From an uncultured Saprospiraceae bacterium (GTDB lineage: Bacteria; Bacteroidota; Bacteroidia; Chitinophagales; Saprospiraceae): a stretch of 36,843 nucleotides of DNA. Below the pieces are notes generated by a model. That model saw nothing but the letters and a program-made list of their open reading frames with translations, searched no databases and had not been told where the DNA came from. The position numbers and the translations under genes were made by a program. How positions within the stretch are numbered: the stretch's first letter is position 1; each line of letters begins with the position of its first letter. This document shows, piece after piece, positions 16,222 to 25,356 of the stretch. The stretch lies in NCBI GenBank assembly GCA_937921775.1, contig CAKZUK010000256.1, positions 1-36,843 of the forward strand, in the 5' to 3' direction.

Positions 16222-17400
16222 TTATTGCTTAAATGGATCGCTGTATTTAACAGTAGTAGTGTACTCTTCGTCTGAGGTTGTTTGCAAGAACGCGAGTAAA
16301 GCTTCTTTATCTGCTTGAGAGTAATTAAAACCATCTACTGTAAGTCCAAAGTCAAGGTTTGGATGAGCTGCAATTCCACTACTGTAGTGTTCAATTACTT
16401 CTTCCAAAGTTGCAAGACTACCATCGTGCATGTAAGGAGCAGAAAGTGCAACATTTCTTAATGTTGGGACTTTAAACATACCCATATCTTGGGAAGATCC
16501 AGTTAATTTTCCGATGCCGTTATCTACATAACTCACTGCCAAACCGTTGTTAGAACGAGTTCTTGATGGAGCAGATACCACCGGACTGTGGCAACCCGCA
16601 CAATCATTTTGGTAAATTGCTTTACCTACATTTTCTATATTAGTAAAATTAGGAAAATCCTCTCGAGCTAAAGATGTAGTATTACCTCCTCCAGAAGCTT
16701 TCATACTAAGACCTTTATCAAATTTAGAATCAAAGCTTCCCATACTGTTGACAAATTCAGTGATTGCCTCTAATACATTATCTTGAGTCACCTCAGAAGT
16801 TCTTCCATATGCCGCAGCAAATAAAGGAGCGTAATAAGGTTGTTCATTTACACGGCCAACTACTTCATGCATCTCCATTCCCATTTCAAGAGGATTAGTA
16901 AAAGAACCCGTTGCTTGTTCTGCAACAGTCGTAGCTCTATTATCCCAGAAAAATGGAATTCGTCCAAAACTTTCAGATCCATAATATTCGCTAAAGCTAA
17001 ATACAGAACCAAGTGCTAAACTGTTTCTAGCAGTCTCGTTGTTGGCGATACCTCTACTGAATGCCACATCATCTGAGAATCCAATTGCTTGCTTGTGGCA
17101 AGATGCACAAGAGATGGTACGGTCTTCCGATAGGTTCTCATCATAAAATAAGACACGACCTAAAGTTGCCAAGTCCTTATCATATAAAGTAAAGTCAGTA
17201 TTATAATAATCTGGGAAGTCCAATTTGTATTCCATTGGAGATTCAGGAATGTTCAAGTACTCACTTATCACAGCAAAACCTTCAGGGGTATAATAACTAT
17301 GAGATACAACATCTTCGTTAGTACCATCCTTTTGACATGAAGTCATAAAGAGACAAACGGCGAATAAAGCGATCGGAAGGGAAAATTTAATCATTTTCAT
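16222..17400 (-). CDS. Di-haem cytochrome c peroxidase (CcpA/MauG family), lipoprotein
   Basis: Reduces hydrogen peroxide to water using electrons from small c-type cytochromes, or oxidises another substrate as in MauG-type enzymes; acts in the periplasm. Both CXXCH haem sites are present: ISCASCHKQ in the first third and NDCAGCHSP in the second half. The segments GRVLFYDENLSEDRTISCASCH, FFWDNRATTVAEQA and MFKVPTLRNVALSAPYMHDGSL are the usual family landmarks. The start at 17400 (or 17394) gives a signal peptide with lipobox FMTSC, so it is probably membrane-anchored; the frame is open further upstream but with no signal-like sequence. About 392 aa. Followed by a clear terminator; appears monocistronic. 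Depends on haem and c-type cytochrome assembly genes outside the window. Confidence 0.92.
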   Translation of the reverse strand: MKMIKFSLPIALFAVCLFMTSCQKDGTNEDVVSHSYYTPEGFAVISEYLNIPESPMEYKLDFPDYYNTDFTLYDKDLATLGRVLFYDENLSEDRTISCASCHKQAIGFSDDVAFSRGIANNETARNSLALGSVFSFSEYYGSESFGRIPFFWDNRATTVAEQATGSFTNPLEMGMEMHEVVGRVNEQPYYAPLFAAAYGRTSEVTQDNVLEAITEFVNSMGSFDSKFDKGLSMKASGGGNTTSLAREDFPNFTNIENVGKAIYQNDCAGCHSPVVSAPSRTRSNNGLAVSYVDNGIGKLTGSSQDMGMFKVPTLRNVALSAPYMHDGSLATLEEVIEHYSSGIAAHPNLDFGLTVDGFNYSQADKEALLAFLQTTSDEEYTTTVKYSDPFKQ

Positions 17401-18067
17401 AGCAAAGAGTTTTAGTGATTGATAATAATACAACCTTTTCTTAATATGTTCAAACAATAAAATTACTTTAACATACAAAGTGCGGTAAGCTGTCAAAAGC
17501 AATTAGTAACTTTTCTGAATTTAGGCTGTTAATACATAAAAGGAGGTTAGCAAGTAAGAAACTAAATCTTGAAAGCAGAATTAAAACCGATCAAGAGCCT
17601 GTTTACCCTCTTCATTACGTATTACGTAGCTATTTCAGGAAGGGTTGGGTCTGATAGACAATTAAATTGTTTTTTCTACAAAAAAAGTGTCATTAAGGTG
17701 TAATATTCAGCTATCAAGTACAAATCTAAGCTTTTCTTCCATGTTTTTTTGAAGGTAATTCGATAAATACACCTATTTTTTTATTGAATATCAATTAATT
17801 ATAATGGTTTTAATTATTCATTTTTCCTATTTCTAAGCATTCAAGTATCTAAAAAAATCATTATATTAGCTACAGAATTTTCCCAAAAACTCCTTAGTGC
17901 AGAATTATATAAGCACTCCTATGACCGATTTTCACTAAAAGAGTTCGAGTTACAGTAGGTAGCGTTTTTAAAACCTCTACCTACCTTATTAGATAGAAAA
18001 AGCCGGTAGTTTGTGAAAACCACCGGCTTTTAATATTTAGCGTATATCTGTTAGGGATTGCTTAAAT
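17401..18067. other. Intergenic region upstream of the peroxidase
   Basis: About 670 bp of AT-rich sequence. It holds the terminator of the T9SS cargo gene (17997-18031) and a second inverted repeat at 17955-17984 (GTAGGTAG / CTACCTAC around a 14-bp loop). The peroxidase promoter should lie in the left part, but no clear -33/-7 pair was found. Nothing else is seen. Confidence 0.5.
17997..18031 (-). terminator. Terminator of the T9SS cargo gene
   Basis: AAAAGCCGGT and GTTT pair with AAAC and ACCGGCTTTT around a short loop. On the minus strand the stem is followed by TTTTTC. Located about 35 bp past the stop of the secreted protein gene. Confidence 0.85.
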
Positions 18068-19759
18068 CTACTCCTTAATAAACTTCATACTCTTCACCCG
18101 ATCACCTGAGCGAACAGAAAGAATATAAATACCTGCTTGAAAAGCTGACAAATCAAAGTTTACGTTCTGTCGACCAGCCATCATTTCGCCCTTATCTTCC
18201 AGATAGACACTTTGCCCTAAAAGATCATTAATTTCTATTTGAATATCATCTGACTTAGTTAAATCAAATTCAAGCAAGGCTAGATCTGAAACTGGATTAG
18301 GATAGAAGCTAATGTTCCCAAGCGTTAATTCTTTTACAGCAATAATCTCTTCTCCAAATAACTGGAAGAAATAATTCCCTGGTGTATCATAAGTAAATGC
18401 AGTCGAAATACGAATGTAATACTGACCATGTGATTCTGGAATATTGGTAATGGTATCCTGAAAGAAAGTACTTCCATTGTCTCCATCAAAGAAAAAACAA
18501 TCATCCATAATAGGTGCATAGCCCAAACTATCACAATCCTCCCATATTCCAAAATAGTAAGATGCTCCCTCGGTTTCACTACTAAATCGAACTCCTATTT
18601 CTGTTCGCCCTCCTGGCTCAAAAGTAAACCAAGCATCTCCAAACTCTCCACTTGTAGGAGTAAAACATTTAGGAAATAAAAAAGCATCCGGCTCAATTCC
18701 AGCTGCTATTGTTGAGCCCGGAAAAGTATACACAAAATTGTCAGCTTCCTCTTCTGTCATTACGAAAGGTGTATTATCTGCCATTGAACATAAATCATTC
18801 ACAGGTGGCTCAGGAGGTACAATCTCTATAAGATCCATTGTTCCGCTACCTTCCTCTGCATTAAAACCTCCTAACCTTAGCAAATAAGTATCACCATTTA
18901 CCACATCAAAATATAGCTCAGAAGAATAGTCCATACAGCCTCCTCCATCATCATTACAAGCATATAGATCTCCATCCTCAAATGGGCAACCAGAACCTGA
19001 ATTAGCTTGGTAAACAGCTAGACGTGTGTCAAATGTTACTGTATTGCATGTAGACCAAAGAACAGTCCCTGTAAAATCAGCGGTATAAGAATACCATACA
19101 TCTGCCTGAACGGTATTATCTCCAAATCCAAAACAAGGGTTATTCGGATGCTCAGGTCCATCAATATTAGCTGTTACATTAGAACATGCTTGTCCTAGAC
19201 CAAGCATAACTACTGCTGCATCTGAACAGTTGTCATTATCTGGTCCTACAGGTGGAACGTATTCACCAAGGTTGAAGGCTCCTCCTCCAGTTGTCCCTGG
19301 TCCCCCATCACCAAAGCTACCAACACGAAGCAAGTAAATTTCTCCCATTGTAACTGGAAAAACAGCTGTTGAAGTTGAATTAGCACAACCAGCACCATCT
19401 TCATTGCAACCAACAATATCAGCATCTCCAGGAGGACAGGCCGCGGTACCATTGTAAACAAAAATCTTAGTATCAAAGTCTGCTAAGCCACAGAATGACC
19501 ATTCAGCTTCTCCTGTAAAAGTGGCAGTGTATGAATACCAAACATCTAAATAAGTACTGTCTGGCGTAGTTCCACTAGAGACACAGTCATTCGCATGTGC
19601 AGCACCATCAGTAGTCGCTTCTACTGTTGTAAAAGCCTGATTGTCACCATCCGTAATCACGGTGGCGTCGGCACAGTTGTCATTGGCAGGCTGGGCATAT
19701 ATCCATGTGCTCGACAAGACCAAAACAAGGGTGCATAAAAGTTGTAATAATTTTTTCAT
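18068..19759 (-). CDS. Secreted repeat protein with T9SS type A sorting domain
   Basis: Large extracellular protein exported by Sec and then the type IX secretion system. Residues 1-22 are a signal peptide ending in YAQ. Two clear repeats follow (about 24-170 and 172-315), each with a NDNCxDA opening, DVWYSYTA-FTG, a conserved S-C pair, TFDT-hxVY and GCNEDG/CNDDG calcium-like acidic loops, then LLRVG/LLRLG. A third, more diverged copy (about 316-470) keeps NDLC, DAWFTF and YYIRIS. The last ~80 residues are the C-terminal sorting domain: FYPNPVSDLALLEFDL, IEINDLLGQSVY and GIYILSVRSGDRVKSMKFIKE-like ending. Probable surface adhesin or matrix protein; ligand unknown. A 16-bp perfect palindrome lies 34 bp upstream of the start. 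Confidence 0.9.
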   Translation of the reverse strand: MKKLLQLLCTLVLVLSSTWIYAQPANDNCADATVITDGDNQAFTTVEATTDGAAHANDCVSSGTTPDSTYLDVWYSYTATFTGEAEWSFCGLADFDTKIFVYNGTAACPPGDADIVGCNEDGAGCANSTSTAVFPVTMGEIYLLRVGSFGDGGPGTTGGGAFNLGEYVPPVGPDNDNCSDAAVVMLGLGQACSNVTANIDGPEHPNNPCFGFGDNTVQADVWYSYTADFTGTVLWSTCNTVTFDTRLAVYQANSGSGCPFEDGDLYACNDDGGGCMDYSSELYFDVVNGDTYLLRLGGFNAEEGSGTMDLIEIVPPEPPVNDLCSMADNTPFVMTEEEADNFVYTFPGSTIAAGIEPDAFLFPKCFTPTSGEFGDAWFTFEPGGRTEIGVRFSSETEGASYYFGIWEDCDSLGYAPIMDDCFFFDGDNGSTFFQDTITNIPESHGQYYIRISTAFTYDTPGNYFFQLFGEEIIAVKELTLGNISFYPNPVSDLALLEFDLTKSDDIQIEINDLLGQSVYLEDKGEMMAGRQNVNFDLSAFQAGIYILSVRSGDRVKSMKFIKE

Positions 19760-19793
19760 AAAAATTGAATTGAGTGAGTGATAAATATTTTGA

Positions 19794-19809
19794 AGCTATT
19801 TAAATAGCT
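19794..19809. promoter_or_regulatory. 16-bp perfect palindrome upstream of the T9SS cargo gene
   Basis: AGCTATTTAAATAGCT is a perfect palindrome 34 bp above the start codon at 19759. It could be an operator for a dimeric regulator. AT-rich palindromes of this size can occur by chance, so this is weak. Confidence 0.3.
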
Positions 19810-19923
19810 GAAATAGAATATCCATCTACACTTTTTTCAGTGTAAATCGGACAAATTATTCCACAGTTCTTTTAACTATTCTATTACTATTTATTGAAAG
19901 GGGCTATTCTGATAAGTTGCAAA

Positions 19924-20337
19924 TCAAGTTGCAAAAATATGGCTTGGATCTTTAAATGATTTAAATTCTAAGGCATTTCCACTGGGGTCTAAGAAGAACA
20001 TAGTGCCTTGCTCTCCTGTCTCTCCTTTAAATCGAATATAGGGCTCAATGATAAAGTCAATACTATTCTTTCTTAGTTTTTCTGAAAGGTGATTCCAGTC
20101 TTCCCATTTGAGTATCGCTCCGAAATGTTTGATAGGAACTTGCTTACCGTCTACAGGGTTTGCTGGAGGTTCAGTGATTGGTGCCTCTGTAAGATGAGCA
20201 CTTAACTGGTGGCCCCAAAAATCAAAATCAATCCATCGCTCAGAAGTGCGACCGACCTTGCAACCTAAAAGGTGCTCGTAAAAGCTACGGGTTTCTTCCA
20301 GGTTTTTAACTGGAAAGGCAAGATGAAACGGTGTCAT
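19924..20337 (-). CDS. VOC-fold (glyoxalase/dioxygenase-like) protein
   Basis: Small cytosolic protein of the vicinal-oxygen-chelate superfamily, which includes glyoxalase I, extradiol dioxygenases and antibiotic-binding proteins. It has the paired beta-alpha-beta units: [23 protein letters not shown] at the N-terminus with a metal-ligand histidine, [32 protein letters not shown] and a C-terminal [16 protein letters not shown] with the typical Glu ligand. 137 aa. Substrate cannot be told from sequence. It lies downstream of a saccharopine dehydrogenase-like gene but a strong hairpin (20461-20495) separates them, so they are probably not one operon. Confidence 0.85.
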   Translation of the reverse strand: MTPFHLAFPVKNLEETRSFYEHLLGCKVGRTSERWIDFDFWGHQLSAHLTEAPITEPPANPVDGKQVPIKHFGAILKWEDWNHLSEKLRKNSIDFIIEPYIRFKGETGEQGTMFFLDPSGNALEFKSFKDPSHIFAT

Positions 20338-20460
20338 GTGTTTTATTTAAATTGTAGGCTTAAGTAGAACAAGTTTAAATAAATTAGCTGGAATTAACGA
20401 ATATTCTTAGCATAAAAGTCAGATGTCCGATAAACAATTTTGGGAGGAGTTCTTAAAACA

Positions 20461-20495
20461 AGAAAGCGCTACTGTTATATAACAATAGCGCTTTC
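20461..20495. terminator. Strong hairpin between VOC and saccharopine dehydrogenase-like genes
   Basis: AGAAAGCGCTA, TGTTA and their complements form a nearly perfect stem of 16-17 bp. On the minus strand it follows the saccharopine dehydrogenase-like stop after about 33 bp and is trailed by T-rich sequence. Confidence 0.75.
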
Positions 20496-20527
20496 TTTAT
20501 GTCTTGACTAAGTAGTTAAAAGAAATA

Positions 20528-21697
20528 CTAGCTTGTTACCAGCTCTTTCTCTTCGCTAAGTTTTCCATAAACAGCTGACACGATTGGTCCATTTAAGAAC
20601 TCCGTTGTATTTAACTGACTCTGCAAAACAACTCCTTTCCAACGACCAGTCAAAAGAATACGGGCACACTCTGCAAGTGGCGCTGCAGTAGTTGACTGAA
20701 TCGCACGTAAAGTTTGTGTTCCTACTTTCATAGGGTTCACGGTGTATGACTTTTCAATAGATTTTAGGACGCCATTTTTATCTTTTCCAGTTACACAAGA
20801 ATAAACAATCACTACGTCGTCTTCTACAGACGGAATATCCCTTAGCATTTTATTTTCTAATACTTCTATCTTGTTATCCCATTCTGGAATAGCTTCTAAA
20901 ATATTAGCTACCCAATCATAATGACCAGGATAACGCAAGGTTTTATAATCTAAGTCTTTTACTTTTCCAGCCAAAGCCTCTGGCAAATCAGCTGCACCAC
21001 CTGAAGTCAAATTGTCTTCGTAAGTGATGTTATCAATTATGATGGTTTCTTTTTCAGAAAGCGCTCTGATATTTGTGATCTTATAATCACGAACCGCAAT
21101 TGCATCTTTCACGTATTCTGTCGCTACACCAATTGGACTCCAAGTAAAACCATAAAAGTGAGGAGCAACTGCATGACGAGTCAAGGCACCTACCTTCATT
21201 GTAATTTTATCCACCTTCTCCACACTATTATCTTCGCAAAATTGCTGAAAAAGATGATTGGCCAATACATTGATAAATCCAGGAGCCAAGCCAGTTTGAA
21301 GTACAAAACCTGTATCTGCACCTTTCGCAATTTCCATTACGTCATTGGTTTCCTGTACGTATTCGGTCAGGTTGGCATAATGCAAGGCATGATCTCTACA
21401 CAAGCGAGCAATTCGTGGAGCTTCGCTTCCTGGTAGGCAGTCTAAAACCACTTCACCATTTTTGAAGATTTCAATCATTTCATCGCTAGCTCCTTCTTTT
21501 GGCATTTGAAAAGAAGTAGCTACCCCTTCGCGTTGCAAACCTTCATGGATCCAATCACAAGCAGATTGGGCAGATTCCATATACAAATCACCCATGAATA
21601 ATTCAATATTCAGATCTTTATTATCAGCCAGAATAAGGCCTACTGCTCGGCCGATTCCGCCAGAGCCACAAACTATAATTTTTCTCGTTTCAGACAT
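20528..21697 (-). CDS. Saccharopine dehydrogenase-like oxidoreductase
   Basis: NAD(P)-dependent enzyme of the saccharopine dehydrogenase/reductase family (Lys9/LysDH type), which act at saccharopine or related amino-acid adducts in lysine metabolism. The N-terminal Rossmann motif is VCGSGGIGRAVGLILA (residues 9-24), followed by VVLDCLPGSEAPRIARLC and HYANLTEYV. The central and C-terminal part carries QTGLAPGFINVLANHL, the family's substrate-domain hallmark, and SGGAADLPEALAGKV. 389 aa, typical. It lacks a lysine-ketoglutarate reductase half, so it is not the bifunctional form. No lysine-pathway gene is nearby, so the true substrate is uncertain. Confidence 0.88.
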   Translation of the reverse strand: MSETRKIIVCGSGGIGRAVGLILADNKDLNIELFMGDLYMESAQSACDWIHEGLQREGVATSFQMPKEGASDEMIEIFKNGEVVLDCLPGSEAPRIARLCRDHALHYANLTEYVQETNDVMEIAKGADTGFVLQTGLAPGFINVLANHLFQQFCEDNSVEKVDKITMKVGALTRHAVAPHFYGFTWSPIGVATEYVKDAIAVRDYKITNIRALSEKETIIIDNITYEDNLTSGGAADLPEALAGKVKDLDYKTLRYPGHYDWVANILEAIPEWDNKIEVLENKMLRDIPSVEDDVVIVYSCVTGKDKNGVLKSIEKSYTVNPMKVGTQTLRAIQSTTAAPLAECARILLTGRWKGVVLQSQLNTTEFLNGPIVSAVYGKLSEEKELVTS

Positions 21698-21874
21698 ATT
21701 TCAGTAAATTTTTAAACGTTCATTTAGAAATAAGTATAAAGCAAACGCTACTAATAGGATACCTATTATAATAGACGCTCAATCAGAGTCCAATGTGCAA
21801 AGTTTATTCCTAATTCGTAAAATTAATAATTTGACTTTTTTGGGTATGTATCAACAAATGGCAGGCTGCAAGAT

Positions 21875-23080
21875 TTAACCTTTAGGTTTTTGCAATTTAA
21901 GTAATTTTTCAGTTTGGTTGGTTCTTCGGTAGATATCTTCCAATGCTCCTATTACTTTTGTGTCGCTAGATTTCAAAAGCATAGTAATTTCAAGGGTCTT
22001 TTCCGCACGTTGGATCATTTGGGCATATTCTCCAGTTTCTTTCGTAAGTGGTTCGTTTTGATTTAAATCAAGTATCAAGGCCTTATTGTAATACAAAGCG
22101 GCCAAATTGTAGGCATAATCAAAGGAGGCTGGTGATATGCTAAGTGCTTTTCGATAAGCTTCTTCGGAATTCTTGAAATATAAGCTTGCGTCTCTTTGAT
22201 GGCTAGCCATGGCTTCATCGTATAAGCGATTCCAGGCAATACCTTTGATAAAGTATAATTTAGCATCAAGGCCTGACATCAGCCCTAAATGTTCATCGAC
22301 AAATGTAATGGCCTCTTGATAACGTTCATTCGTGGTCAGCCAATGGAGCATATACATCACCAGCTCCCTCGATTGGGAGTATTTGGCTAATCCTTGTTTT
22401 AAAAGAGATTCTGCTTCTTTTGTTTTTTCAAGTCCAACCAACATCATGAAATTATGAACGAACATCTCTTCCTCGGTCACACCTCGGAGGCTAAGTTCTT
22501 CGTACATGGATCTGGATTCATAATTTCTATTGGTCAATTCTCCAGTGTAAATGGTAAGATAGATGAGCATGGTGTCCATTTCATAAGCAACATTTCCATC
22601 TACATATTTTTCAACAAATTTATCACAATTACGTGCCCAGCGAAGATTGAGGTAAGAACGTTCGGTATCTCCCTGCTCAAAATATCTGAGACCAATTCTT
22701 TTGAGAAAACGATGCAAACCTCCCAATTGGCGGTATGACATATCCCGATAGCTTTCATCAGTTCCTTGGCAAGTATTCTGGAAAGCAGCAATAGCTTCTA
22801 ACAATATGTAGGAACGATTCAAATAATCCGTCATTTCTTCTTCTACAGCGTTTGCTTTTTCAAAATACATTTGACTTAAGAGCTTAGCTCTGTAGTACCA
22901 TAAAGCATTCTTATTTATAGTAAGATCTGTCTTAGATTTTTCCAATCCTAAGCTTATGAGATCGTTCGCCTTTTTGTATTGTTTGTGAATGATGTAAGAC
23001 TTGACCTTGTCAATCGTATTGCTTTGCGCAAAAGCGACAAAAGGTAAAAGCGATATGATTGAGATTAAAAGGTATTTCAT
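21875..23080 (-). CDS. Periplasmic TPR-like repeat protein
   Basis: Exported helical-repeat protein. ATG 23080 is preferred over one 30 bp upstream because it starts the signal peptide MKYLLISIISLLPFVAFA with cleavage after AFA before QSN. The mature ~380 residues are helical, with TPR-type A/B helix spacing: KVKSYIIHKQYKKANDLISLGLEK, LLQLRWARNCDKF-like segments, and a clear unit YRKALSISPASFDYAYNLAALYYNKALIL near residue 335. Ends in a helix RRTNQTEKLLKLQ. Probably a scaffold for protein contacts in the periplasm; partner unknown. Single gene unit. Confidence 0.75.
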   Translation of the reverse strand: MKYLLISIISLLPFVAFAQSNTIDKVKSYIIHKQYKKANDLISLGLEKSKTDLTINKNALWYYRAKLLSQMYFEKANAVEEEMTDYLNRSYILLEAIAAFQNTCQGTDESYRDMSYRQLGGLHRFLKRIGLRYFEQGDTERSYLNLRWARNCDKFVEKYVDGNVAYEMDTMLIYLTIYTGELTNRNYESRSMYEELSLRGVTEEEMFVHNFMMLVGLEKTKEAESLLKQGLAKYSQSRELVMYMLHWLTTNERYQEAITFVDEHLGLMSGLDAKLYFIKGIAWNRLYDEAMASHQRDASLYFKNSEEAYRKALSISPASFDYAYNLAALYYNKALILDLNQNEPLTKETGEYAQMIQRAEKTLEITMLLKSSDTKVIGALEDIYRRTNQTEKLLKLQKPKG

Positions 23081-23515
23081 GAGAAGTAGCAATGTCAGTT
23101 GCAATGGCAATGGCAGTTTGCTCTATTTTGGTTATCTATGGATTTGAAACTTTGCTTTCTACCTATGTCAAGCAGGCCTAATTGTGAAAGGAACTACCTA
23201 AGGGTAGAAGTAGAATAGGTTATGCCTATCTTCTTATAAGCACAAGTTATATTATAGAAATATAAAAATGATATGTTCAGGGATTATAAAGTCAACTTTT
23301 TGAATCGGTTTTTGGCTGTAAGCAATGTTAAGTTGACATGTTGTAGTATAAAAGCATCACTTACTTATGAAACAAATATAACATATTTTAAACACTGTTG
23401 GACAATCTTTTGATCTTTTTTAGCAATAAATTATTCATAAGTAAATCGTAAGAATAAACATATTTCATATTTCATTGATTTACGATACTTAGTCCCCCTT
23501 ATTTGACTGAATAAA
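23081..23515. other. Intergenic region between TPR and meaB genes
   Basis: About 430 bp, AT-rich. Its right part holds the meaB 3' region and no evident terminator. Near 23087-23115 there is a GTCAGTTGCAAT and GGCAATGGCAGTTT cluster, part of a short motif also seen near 1475, 3466 and 7444. No gene recognised. Confidence 0.45.
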
Positions 23516-24505
23516 CTATTTAGAGCCTTTTGCAAATAGCTTCAATAAGCGCTCAGCTGCCAAAAAAGGTGAGGTTTTGCCTTCCATTATACACTTCTCT
23601 TCTTTTGCCAATTCTTCCTGCAAAGAAGGCTGATCAAAAAAGGAAGCAATAAGGGCTGATTCGATAGATTGGCGCAACCAGTATTTGTCTTGTTTTAATC
23701 GCTTGTGGTGGATGACATCTGTTTGTTTTGTATAAGCTTCTAAGGCATCTATTACATCCGGAACTCCTTTCCCACTGATAGCAGAACAAGTATAAACATC
23801 TGGGCGATTGTCTTTATTTTTTAATGGGAATAATCGCAAAGCATTTACATAAGATCTTCTAGTCAGTTCGGCCAGTTTTTCGCGATCACCATCTGACTTG
23901 TTTACGATTAATAGATCAGCCATTTCTACGACTCCTTTTTTTATACCCTGTAGCTCATCACCTGCTCCTGGCAAGAGCAGCAAAAGAAATAAATCTGTCA
24001 TATAATGTACCGCAATTTCTGACTGCCCCACCCCTACTGTTTCTACAAAAACCATATCATATCCTGCTGCTTCGCAAAGTATAATTGTTTCTCTTGTATT
24101 GCGCGCTACTCCTCCCAATGTTCCACTAGAAGGAGAAGGTCTGACAAATGCATTTTCGCTAGCAGACAAAATATTCATTCGGGTCTTATCGCCCAAAATA
24201 CTTCCCTTAGTCACTTGACTACTTGGATCAATGGTAAGTACCGCAATACGATGTCCTCGTTCAATCAGATTACTACCCAACTTTTCTATAAAGGTACTTT
24301 TCCCAACTCCGGGACTTCCCGTTATTCCAACTCGAAAGGAAGTCTGGCTGTTATCTTGACATTTAGTCAATATCTCTTGAGCCAACTGCCGATGCTCCGC
24401 TTTATTACTTTCAATCAAAGTAATTGCCCTGCTGAGTATAAACCGATCGCCGGATTTTATACCATCAACATATTCGTCTGCGCTTAGGACTTGCTTCTTT
24501 TTCAA
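23516..24505 (-). CDS. meaB: Methylmalonyl-CoA mutase-associated GTPase MeaB
   Basis: G3E-family GTPase that protects and gates cofactor loading into adenosylcobalamin-dependent methylmalonyl-CoA mutase. It has the P-loop GITGSPGVGKS (residues 60-70), LTIDPSSQVTKGSILGDKTRM (switch region), RPSPSSGTLGGVARNTRETI, FVETVGVGQSE and the guanine motif NKSDGD. 329 aa, normal. The frame opens at TTG (24505); the only upstream codons before an in-frame stop do not offer a better start. A -7 box (TACTTTTG, 24538-24531) lies 26 bp upstream. Its likely client, the small mutase subunit, is encoded 3.7 kb away at 28157-29323; the large subunit is not in the window. Confidence 0.95.
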   Translation of the reverse strand: MKKKQVLSADEYVDGIKSGDRFILSRAITLIESNKAEHRQLAQEILTKCQDNSQTSFRVGITGSPGVGKSTFIEKLGSNLIERGHRIAVLTIDPSSQVTKGSILGDKTRMNILSASENAFVRPSPSSGTLGGVARNTRETIILCEAAGYDMVFVETVGVGQSEIAVHYMTDLFLLLLLPGAGDELQGIKKGVVEMADLLIVNKSDGDREKLAELTRRSYVNALRLFPLKNKDNRPDVYTCSAISGKGVPDVIDALEAYTKQTDVIHHKRLKQDKYWLRQSIESALIASFFDQPSLQEELAKEEKCIMEGKTSPFLAAERLLKLFAKGSK

Positions 24506-24530
24506 AATGATTGGTCATTTGTTGAGATTA

Positions 24531-24538
24531 CAAAAGTA
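24531..24538 (-). promoter_or_regulatory. Putative -7 box of meaB
   Basis: TACTTTTG on the minus strand matches TAnnTTTG and is 26 bp before the TTG start, predicting a very short leader. No -33 TTTG was found at the right spacing. Confidence 0.4.
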
Positions 24539-24542
24539 ATTG

Positions 24543-24653
24543 AATTAGAATTAGAATGGGAATTAGAGTTAGAATAAACTACGTTTGGGACTTAGTGATT
24601 TTTTATTCTTCCTAAGGAGCGCTCTCCGATCGCGAGACATTCTAATTCTAATT
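24543..24653. repeat. Perfect 15-bp inverted repeat
   Basis: AATTAGAATTAGAAT at 24543-24557 and ATTCTAATTCTAATT at 24639-24653 are exact complements. The intervening ~80 bp carries a small GGAGCGCTCTCC-type palindrome. It overlaps the meaB promoter region. Confidence 0.75.
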
Positions 24654-24923
24654 TCGATCAGTCTAGGACCCGACATGTTCCCATTCCTTCCCATTTAACA
24701 AGAGTTAAAGTTTTTAAGGCGGTTTTTAGGCGAATGTTAAAAAGTGTACAAATTACTGTAAATCAGTTGCTTAAAAATAAAAAACATTAACAACAGAAGC
24801 TTAATAAATGCCTCACAAGTTAAAGATGCTTAATATCCTAAAATCGGCTTTACAAGCGCTTCTCAGCTATAGATTTCAGGAGAATTATTGATTAGATTGC
24901 AACATAGTCAGTCCACACTCAGC

Positions 24924-25020
24924 TTATTCGTAAGGTGTCCGGTAGCGCTCATTTAATTAATTGTAACAACAAGTAATTAGTCTGCATCTCTCTTACAACT
25001 ACCGGCACCTTTTCGAATAA
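24924..25020. repeat. 97-bp structured inverted repeat
   Basis: Arms 24924-24945 and 24999-25020 are complementary over about 20 bp (TTATTCG, AAGGTG and CCGGTAG blocks), with one bulge on each side. The ~53-bp loop contains another imperfect AATTAATTGT / AAGTAATT pair. Could be a small RNA, an attenuator of the downstream FAS1 gene, or a miniature mobile element; position alone does not decide. Confidence 0.65.
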
Positions 25021-25356
25021 TTTCATTAATTCGCTCACCTAAATGCTAGGTCAAGTTTCTTTCGTATCTGAATTAATCGAAAATGGTGCTTAGCTAAAAC
25101 ATCGTTTTGATAAAAAAAACATGACTAAAGCTTGATTTTTTTTAAAAAAATGACTTTTCATAAAACAAATACTTTTTTAATGTGTTTGCTTTATTGTTTA
25201 TAACCCCAGTTAAATATCTCATATAATTTTTTACTTTTCCGGGAAATTTAAATTTCCTCATCAAACCAGCGATTCGAGCAATCGAAGCGTTACTTATTTG
25301 GTATAACTTATACTTAACTTTTATCATAATTCATTTAATACAAAACATTTAGAACG

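Larger units (their letters stand above)
24506..25356. other. 850-bp gene-poor region with two inverted repeats
   Basis: Holds the meaB promoter, a 15-bp perfect inverted repeat (24543-24653) and a long structured inverted repeat (24924-25020). The rest is AT-rich, with no convincing gene. A short minus-strand open frame at 25142-25327 (61 codons) shows no family signature. Divergent promoters for meaB and the FAS1 gene must lie here. Confidence 0.5.

Noticed and set aside
25142..25327. Small basic 61-codon minus-strand frame
   Set aside because: No family signature, no clear promoter, very AT-rich. Left uncalled, although a small protein cannot be excluded.
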